Below, one piece after another: positions 56,270 to 64,000 of a stretch of DNA of 64,000 nt. Below the pieces are notes generated by a model. That model had not been told where the DNA came from and made no database searches. It was given only the letters and a program-made list of their open reading frames with translations. The stretch is from Sphagnum magellanicum. Lineage: Eukaryota > Streptophyta > Sphagnopsida > Sphagnales > Sphagnaceae. The stretch spans positions 19,778,001 through 19,842,000 of the forward strand of contig CM038920.1 of assembly GCA_021904315.1 (NCBI GenBank). The letters are read 5' to 3'. A program made the translations under genes and the position numbers. The first letter of the stretch is position 1; every line of letters begins with the position of its first letter.

Positions 56270-57421
56270 TTAAGAAGATTGTCCACTGTCATCTTCATCA
56301 TCTTCCTCCCCGCTCTCACCCTCACTCGAATTATAGTCATCAAGTATTGCTTTAGTTTGCTCATAAGTACTCTGCGGAAGACTATACACAGTGACATCAC
56401 CTTTCTGGCGATGTGATTTTTGCATCATAGGGAACTTGGAAGTTATAACAAGATGGGAATAGATGAAAGTTGGCCCTTGATCTCTAATTAGAACAAAAGA
56501 GGTCTGAGCCCGTCCTTGTTTATAATACTGGCCAATGACTATTTCATCTCCAATTTCAGCACTCTGTTGCCAATCTCTAGCCCCACATCAACCTCTACTA
56601 TGTGCAATGTTTTCCAACATTTCAAAATATAAAAGTCAGCCCCTTTCTCATTTTCGGCCTTTGTCGTCACTGCAAAATTATCACCAACCTCCGAGCCAGA
56701 AGCGAAGTTGTTGCACCCACCTCCCATACCCCATTTGACTTAAACTGGTTCATGTGGGCTTCACTGCCTTCAAAAAATTGAAGACAATGCTGTAGGTACC
56801 TAAGAACATCTGCAAAGTTCTGTGAGGCTCTGATTTTACCCCATTTCCCTTTGCATTATCCGCGTGGGAAAATTTGTTCTTATAGCTACATTTCATTAAT
56901 GTTCATTGACATTTCCAGTAGCTACAAGCCAGTATTTGTTTTTCTCCAATTTCCTGGTGGAGGCTGAAGCCCGGATAGCGAGCATCCCTACGCAGATTCA
57001 GACAGATTTCGTCAATTTTGGCGACAATATTTGAACGAACTCCTAAAACTGCAGCCAGTAGACATAATTGTCGCCACACCCTCCCCCAAAAGACCAATTT
57101 CCAGTTGCTTATAAGAGGTTTTAAATGAAAAGCCCCCTCTTTTTTCCCTTTGAATTGGTAGCGAGGGTTTTTCAAAAGTAGAAATCTCTGATAATTCGCC
57201 AGAAAAGAAAACAGTGCTCCAAGCCTGCTGGTCTTCTGCCCTAGTGGTAGAGTAATAGTGCGCAATTTAGAAACCTGCAACTTACAATTGTACCTGACAA
57301 ATCCCAACAATTTTTTTTGGCGTTCCCTATAGGCAAAATAATGGAAACCTCTAGCAAATTGAAGTTGAATTAAGAAAACACAGGAAAACTCTTCAAAGGA
57401 AGTTTGGGACCAATATTTCAA
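56270..57421 (-). pseudogene. Unrecognised minus-strand gene, decayed, copy B
   Basis: Duplicate of 34,802-35,953. The 172-residue frame (56,903-57,421) is retained with a handful of substitutions (for example FAYRERQKK in place of FPYRECQKN). The acidic tail EDEGESGEEDDEDDS lies at the 3' end. The same stops and frame changes lie between the two parts. Confidence 0.5.
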
Positions 57422-58253
57422 TGTTTTATTATAAATTTCCCATTGTGAAATCAGGGTATTTTTTCAACTTTGCTAGGTAGCTTTGAACATGGCAACCAAC
57501 CAAATTTGGCTAGAGATCAGAGACAAAAGTAGATTTTTTTCAAACTCCAGTATACACTTGTGACATAAAAAAACCTATGCTCTCAGTATGGCCAGTTCCA
57601 CTACTTTTTTTTTCTCCTCCAAATGTGTCAAATTTTCGCTTTTTTCAAGAAAAAATCCTTTCAACAGTTTGCAGCCCTTTTTTTTCATCAAGAGGGGAAA
57701 ATTCGCCATTTAAAAAAAAAACCTATGTGAAATAGGAGGATCTTTGTATTTTCCCGTTCTTAAACAAATCATTTCATGTTTGCATAGGGAAAATTCAAAA
57801 TTTTTTGATGGCCCCACACGGAATCCCAAAAAATATTATTAATTACAATCTCTCCCTGTCAACTCATAAGTGAATATTCATTGGGGTGTTATCTATATTT
57901 TCTCTGTTACCGATTTTGTGATAATTTGGGGTCCATAATTTGTCCTTTGCATAACCGGTGGTGCTACACACTTGTTACCAAGCTGGCAGTTTCTCACACG
58001 CTACTGGCAACACCATAATATGGAAAGCACTTAATGCTCCTGTCTGGAGGTCAATTCAGTACTAGAGTCTCCATAAACGCCCTGCTCAGCCTTTTTTGTT
58101 CTATAGTGTTTGGATTGTCTTACCGATTATTCACAATTAATTTTTTATCACGCTTCTTAAGGCAAGCCTTGGGTGAACAAGCCCCACTCTGCAACCATTA
58201 TAAAAATCTCAAATTTCCTTTAAATTGTTTCTAAATATTAGAAATGTCTCATG
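57422..58253. other. AT-rich DNA, copy B
   Basis: Homologous to 35,954-36,786. No gene recognised. Confidence 0.45.
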
Positions 58254-58480
58254 CTTAGACTAAATCAGGGTCTCTGAGTTCAAATCTAACATTTTGTGGG
58301 CTTATTTAATATGGTCCTTAAGAGGCCTTAATGAAAAGGTGAAGCTATTCATGTGGGTGTGTAACTTGATGTACAGGCTTGGTTGAAGTACATAGGTAGA
58401 GAATTTATTTGTATGGACTATCATTAATTGAACAACATCACGAAGTTGAAAAAAAAAAACACTGCCTGATTTAGTCTAAG
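58254..58480. mobile_element. Foldback/MITE-like element, copy B, internally deleted
   Basis: Outer arms CTTAGACTAAATCAG (58,254) and CTGATTTAGTCTAAG (58,466) remain. The centre, including one arm of the 14 bp inner stem, is missing. The joint GAGAATTTATTTGTATGG corresponds to removal of 36,941-37,219 of copy A at ATTTA microhomology. Confidence 0.55.
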
Positions 58481-61400
58481 AATATTTAGGAATAATTTAA
58501 GTAGATTTTGAGATTTTTTATTTACCATGGCACCGATGTGGGACCTGGTTCACTCAAGACCGAGGAAGAGGGTTTGGATTGTTTTACTGATTGTTAGCAA
58601 ATAACCTACTTTCTTACCCATTATTCACAAACAATCTACCCACTTCCACTGTACTTCAGAGTTCATTCAAGTATCTCCACCCAGAGAATTAAAATGGCTA
58701 CTGCACTACAGTTTTTATGAAATGTAATGTTAAAATAATGGGAGAGCGTCATTGCGCCTGTGACCATAGTACAGTGCCCTCCACTAAGGTCCTTTTATGA
58801 AGGTCATTTACGAAGTATTGCACTTTTGTCAGGTCACTTTCATAAAAATGGGCTTGTAGGACTTGACTTCTACCCACTGTACACAAAATGTGCACCACTT
58901 TCTCTTGGTTTGGAAAATTGTCCATCACTGCACAAAGGGCCCTCCATTGATGGCAACCTCCTAATTCCATGGGCTGCCCCGCCCCTATGGCACTAGCCTA
59001 TGTAGATCACATCACCTGATAATATAGCAACCAACCTGTTGTCAGTCCTACTAGCTTCACTTAGCCTAACCTACTAGCCTGGGCAGGAAAAACGAAAGAC
59101 CACATGAAAGGGTAAAAGTCCCTCCTAGAAAAGATGAGAGTTCTCACACCTACTCCTTAAGAGAGATAAGAAAATTAATCCTATTCATAGGTGTAAGAAC
59201 ACTCTTATGCATGGTGATCTAAATATGTGCAGGTTCATGATAATGTTTGCATCAAGCTTTACAATGAGTAAAGCAAGTAAACCCCACTGGTGGAGGACAT
59301 TCTCAAAATGTGAGGCCAAACTCACTACACCCTTCCTTACGCCCCTTATTTTGAGAATGCTTTGCACAACCCATTAGGTTTTACCTTACACTAACAAGTC
59401 ATACTCAAGATGGTGAAGGTATAATGGTAGATGTCAGTGTGACTTGAAAATGTGTCTATTTTTTTTCAATGTGAACAAGGTCTAAATGGAAGTTTGGATG
59501 AAGGAGTAACCTAATGGATGAAAAGCTATAAGGTTTTGGATTGGCGGAAAGTGCCAAAGCAAGGGACAATTGATCATCATGAGGCATTGAAGGTGTTGTT
59601 CTTTATTTGCAGTGTTTTCTGTTTTTCTAATGTTTTGTTGCTTGTAGGTGATGAGTTTTATTTTTATTTTTTCATGGTTGTGATGGCAATCGACGTTGAT
59701 CGGACTGGAATCCTGCATTGTTTTGGAGCTTGTGGTTGATGGATTTCGAACATTACGATATATGAAGAAGTTTTCAATTGATGTGAAGCTAAGTTCTTAG
59801 ATTTGAGTTGGAATCTTTTTTTGCATTTGTTTTCATTGTTGTTTCAAGTTGGTTGAGTTGCGTTTTTTGTGGTTCTTTTCACAATAAGTTCCAAAATGAA
59901 GGTTTGTGAGGGATGAATGCCTTAACTCCATGGAATTTCTAAAATAGAAGATACTATATTTCCATAGTGCCATTGTTTTTTTTCAAGTGTAGATAAAATA
60001 TGTTGCATAATATAGGGACCAATTGAAGAAAATGATGAACAAAGAAGGGATTTCGAGAGCAATTTGATTATGGCATTTGGGTTGAGTGGAGAAAGATGCA
60101 ACATTGTTGGGACAAGGTGGTGGTGGTGTGTGTGAAAAGGAATAACCACTCAAGCCGGAGCTCTAAAGGGAATTGTTGTGTAACCTAAAAAAACCTTAGG
60201 ATTGTTGGGACATACTTGTAATGGGTGATTTGGGTTGTTGTTATTTTTTTGTACAACTTCTTGAAATTGAATGGTGGGAATGGAAAGAATTTCATGTTTT
60301 GAGGTTATGACTTGAGAATTACAATTGTTATAATGTAACCAATGGGCTCAAAAGAAAGAAGCTACAGTGAACTAATTCTTCATGGTCCATAGTTTAGATG
60401 TTATGGCTATTGTTCAATTCAACATTGGATTGTTGTTACGTTTTTTTTTGGAATTTCATAGAAGTTGGTTGTTAATATTAAAATTTTAAAAATGTGTGAA
60501 AAATGCAATATAAACCAATAAAAAACCATGTGGAAAAATGCAATCCTTGGAAGGACTTTAACCTTGGTATGATTAGCTAATTTGTCATATTCTCACCCAA
60601 ATTCTAAACATACATTTGAAGATGCAAATCAAAATATTTCAATCCATGTTATAGTCTAGTAAGTATGACCATGAACATTCTTGACCTTTCAAACACAATA
60701 ACCATGAAAAATGTGAATTTAAGCTTTCCAAAATCTTACTTTTGAAAACATGATCAATAACCAAAAAAAAAAAAAAAAACATTTTTTCTTCATCATAGTT
60801 GGAAAGTAAATAATCATTTTTTGGATTAAAAACAAGCATTTCTTGAACTAATAATGTAAGTTTATGCAAGACTGGTAAGATTCAAGAACCATATGCTTTA
60901 AATAAGAATCAAGGCACATTATAAGAAAGATGCAACAAAATGTGTTCAATTTAACATAGTTTTTTTGGTAAAAGTGACAGGAATGTGTCTCCCATCACTT
61001 TGGACCAATGTATCTTCTCACAACATCATGTTTGGGTGTTTGCACACTACAATGACCTTACATGACATCACAATGGTAGTTTTTCCTATATTCCTTATAT
61101 CCAAGAAAATAAATAAAATAAATTCATTGAAATAATAAAAAAAGGATTCACTTATTAAAACTATCGTAATCAACCTTCCAAAAATGAAAAAATCAAATCA
61201 AAATTGTGGATAACCAATAAATAAAAACTTTTGAATTTTGCCCACATTTTTTGTCACACTTGCGAAATTCATGGATATAGACTTTTATCTTATAAAATGT
61301 TAGTCTTATGTGTTTGAAACTTTGGGATATTGGATGAATTATGTTTAAAAAATTAAAGATCCATTGAATGAATGGAATGTGATTTTAATTTATTGTGTCA

Positions 61401-61971
61401 TGGACTTTTTTAAATCTCAAAAATTATGATTTTTTAAAGCCCTTGTAAGCATTTAAAAATAATTCTTTTTTAAAAATTCTTTTGTGATATTTTCTATATG
61501 TCTTATGGCATCATGATTTGAAATTGGAAACGGAAAAAAAAATGTTATTTTCAATATCATTTAAATATTCATATTTTAAGCCATTTTTCAACTGCACTAG
61601 AAAAGGACTTTGGAAAGGGACTCTAATCTGTCAAAATTGTGACACCCTAGTGTGTTTTTTCTCGCTTCCAAAGGCTCACATGAGTTTCTTTAAACCACCA
61701 TTTGAAAACCAAATCTTGCACATCTTGGATCAAAGAATCCTTCCTTTTTTTCTTTTTTTTTTCACTCATTTATGGCTTCCATCTTAAAAATCTATAAACT
61801 TCCTTCATTGATATGCTTGACAAACAATCCTTTTGTGCATGCCAAGGCAATGCTTAATAACTTTCAACTTGTTTTGAGCCCCAGATATACCACAAACATT
61901 TCAACAACATTACAAGCTACATATTTATCTTTTTTAATACCCCATTTCAAGTCACTCTAAGCATTGGGTAA
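58481..61971. other. AT-rich intergenic DNA, copy B
   Basis: Homologous to 37,298-40,783. No supported gene. Antiparallel frames at 58,749-58,996 repeat those at 37,566-37,813. The frame at 61,518 is broken relative to its copy A counterpart. Confidence 0.5.
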
Positions 61972-63529
61972 GCAAACCCATCCTTGGGTGGTATCGCTAA
62001 GAACCACCTCAAGGAATGGTTAAGGAACCAAAAGTGGCCAAATCATTTTCCTAGGCATTTTCATTTGAATGTTTTCACACTATAATTTTTTTTTTCATGT
62101 TTATATATTTCTTGCTTTAATATATGGTTTGAAGTTTATTTTGGTATATTTAAAAGTGGAAAAATCTTAAATTTTTTTATTCTTAAGTAAAATGGTGACG
62201 CACCCCCAAGCTCTTTGATACACTCAAAATGTGAGTCTGAAATGAAAATAACGAAAGAGCAAGGACTTGGGGTACGCTCCTTGGCTCGTAGCACTTTAAG
62301 GTAGAAGGGCGTGCTAGAGCTCCGGGATGGGACTAAGAAAAATGACAAGCAACTAATCACTCACACAGACCTGCACAAAACCAAACAACAAGTTGGTTAG
62401 TCCATAGTTGGAGCATTTTTGGTGTTAGGATGAGACATGGACAACTCTGACTCACAAGACTCACCATGGCGTGGACTTCGGAAAAGTCACCACCTTCCCC
62501 CTTATAGTATATTTTGTGCCTCTTCACGAGGCAAACATCCAAATGGCATTTTGTCCTAGGACTCCCAAATGGGAGTCCCGAAATTCCCAAAGTTGGTATT
62601 CCTACGACTTTGGGCCCCATAATTTTGTGTGTAGACCTCTGATTGAAATAAAGTCTAAAACAAAGTTGTAGCCTTCATCAAGAGCTTTCCAATGGTATGT
62701 TGCATGCCACTTGAACACAAGGAAATCGGGTCGATTCCCGACTTTTAATGGTCGAGAGTCAAATTGCTAATTTGACTTTCGGCCCTTCTTTTGGCCATAA
62801 CTTGTGTTTCAAATGTTCAAATGGGTCATGAAAGCCCATTTTAAACATCTACATTTCAAAAGCTTTCCAATGATATAAAAAACTCTTCGACCCAATGGGT
62901 TTTGACTCTTGCATTTACCTTCTGAAAATTCGGGAGTCCATTGGGAGTCCAACTCCCAAAATGGGAGTTCAATTGAGAGTGTGAGGGTTCGTTCCCTCAC
63001 ACTCTTTTGCATTCCCAGGAACATGAGATGTGACCCCCGGGCTTCCCTCTTGGCCAACAACCTTGTAAGCCCTTGCCTTGGTTGCAAACCCAAGGCTAAG
63101 GTTGCGACAAGTGGCCCTTTCAAAATTTGATAGTCTTAGCTTTGAAAATTCCTAACTAAATTATTCAATTAATTTCCTAGTAAAATATTTTACATAAAAT
63201 TACTTTCAAATTATCTTAAGAAAAAAATTCACAAGAAAAATCTCAAATCATGTTTCAAATTTGTGTTTTTGACTAAAAATTTCATGGAAAGGAACTGGTG
63301 TTACGTTCCAAATAAACTTTTTTTTTCAATGCAATGATAAAAAAACATCAAACTAAAAATATTCTTGATCTTATTGAAATTTCAAAATCCATGGAACTTA
63401 ATAAATGTACTGATGAAAAAAATTATGAAATTATTTATTTAAATGTTTCCTTTGATTTTTCAAATTTTGATGGGTCTAAAAAAATCAAAGTCTGATGTTC
63501 CTAATGGTACTACCCAAGGATGGGTTTGC
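61972..63529. mobile_element. Segment bounded by 22 bp inverted repeats, copy B
   Basis: Duplicate of 40,784-42,348, with the inverted repeats GCAAACCCATCCTTGGGTGG (61,972) and its mirror ending at 63,529 preserved unchanged. Interior differs by scattered substitutions and small indels. Confidence 0.5.
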
Positions 63530-64000
63530 CCAATTATACATTCATAAACGATGGCACATTGTTGTAATCTTTTTTGGTTTTGATGAATTTCAGGTAAGAA
63601 AGGTTACACATTTAGTAATCACAAAAAAAAAATTCCATCACATTCTTTTGAAAGTTCGAATTCTTCTAACTTAACATCCCTAGATAGATAGATGTTATCT
63701 TTTTTTCAATGTTGTATGCAACCCTATATGTATTTGAATAACATGCACTACATTCTAGAAGAGGAGCACAAGTCCATTTAATTGCCTAAAACTCCAAAAT
63801 GGGAGCTGGAATCTTTGTTGTTGCCCTAACCAACTTTTTTTTGTCATTGTCTTTAACGTGTCTTTATAGCAACAATTACTATCCTTGTTATGATCCTCCT
63901 TGTAGTTTCTCCTAGTGTAAACTTCTTATGTTGATTGGCCATGAAATCTTTTGAAAAGGTACATGAGCACAACAACACAACACTTTAAACCTAGAATGGC
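63530..64000. other. AT-rich DNA to the window edge
   Basis: Homologous to 42,349-42,819. The copy of the doubtful 120-residue frame begins at the very end and is cut by the window edge. Confidence 0.5.

Larger units (their letters stand above)
46507..64000. repeat. Tandem duplication II, copy B (continues past the window)
   Basis: Second copy of the 27,066-46,506 unit. The last bases (63,962-64,000) match 42,781-42,819. The junction at 46,507 joins an AT-rich unit end directly to the RT word AAAAAATGGCAAGTTAG, with AAAAA shared at the breakpoint. Confidence 0.9.

Noticed and set aside
1..64000. CRISPR array, rRNA genes or prokaryotic operons
   Set aside because: The regular repeats have no unique equal-length spacers, no rRNA or tRNA sequence was recognised, and gene structure is eukaryotic.

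Overview
This is nuclear DNA of a land plant with a large, repeat-filled genome. It is AT-rich and almost free of intact genes, and it holds decayed Ty3/gypsy, hAT-like and MULE-like coding remnants, MITEs, a Helitron-like insertion, interstitial TTTAGGG repeats and many degenerate satellites. The style of the gypsy, hAT-like and MULE-like remnants resembles elements I associate with non-flowering plants, conifers in particular, but that assignment rests on memory of these families and is an inference.

Two tandem segmental duplications organise the window. Duplication I has a unit of about 5.6 kb: copy 1 runs 3.37-16.57 kb and copy 2 runs 16.57-22.74 kb. Copy 1 is split by a 7,557 bp DNA element (5,474-13,030) with 38 bp imperfect terminal inverted repeats and a 9 bp target duplication. 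Copy 2 preserves the unoccupied site, which proves the insertion and dates it after the duplication. Copy 2 carries its own private Helitron-like insertion (about 20,088-20,836) and one fewer unit of a 201 bp tandem repeat. Duplication II has a unit of about 19.4 kb: copy A runs 27.07-46.51 kb and copy B runs from 46.51 kb past the end of the window. The copies differ by a 3.5 kb deletion inside a MULE remnant (A), a 2.1 kb deletion inside a satellite (B) and smaller indels.

Layout: 1-2.5 kb, AT-rich repeats; 2.5-4.7 kb, hAT-like pseudogene; 5.47-13.03 kb, the TIR element with a GC-rich minisatellite, a broken C2H2-type gene and several satellite arrays; 13.0-16.6 kb, rest of duplication I copy 1; 16.6-22.7 kb, copy 2; 22.7-24.2 kb, diverged repeats; 24.18-24.83 kb, PIF/Harbinger-like MITE; 25.2-27.25 kb, Ty3/gypsy gag-pro-RT remnant; 28.7-31.0 kb, promoter, leader and coiled-coil ORFs of paralogue A; 32.5-34.7 kb, satellite; 34.8-35.95 kb, minus-strand pseudogene; 36.8-37.3 kb, foldback element; 40.78-42.35 kb, inverted-repeat-bounded segment; 42.4-46.5 kb, AT-rich; then the second copy of this series to the end.

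The only gene that looks intact is at 53,609-54,163. It encodes a 184-residue protein with a coiled coil followed by YVTQ and YVTRWRTE repeats. Its duplicate at 30,415 shares a closely similar 1.7 kb promoter and leader but has a strongly diverged coding part. This divergent coding cassette between conserved flanks is the most unusual biology in the window.
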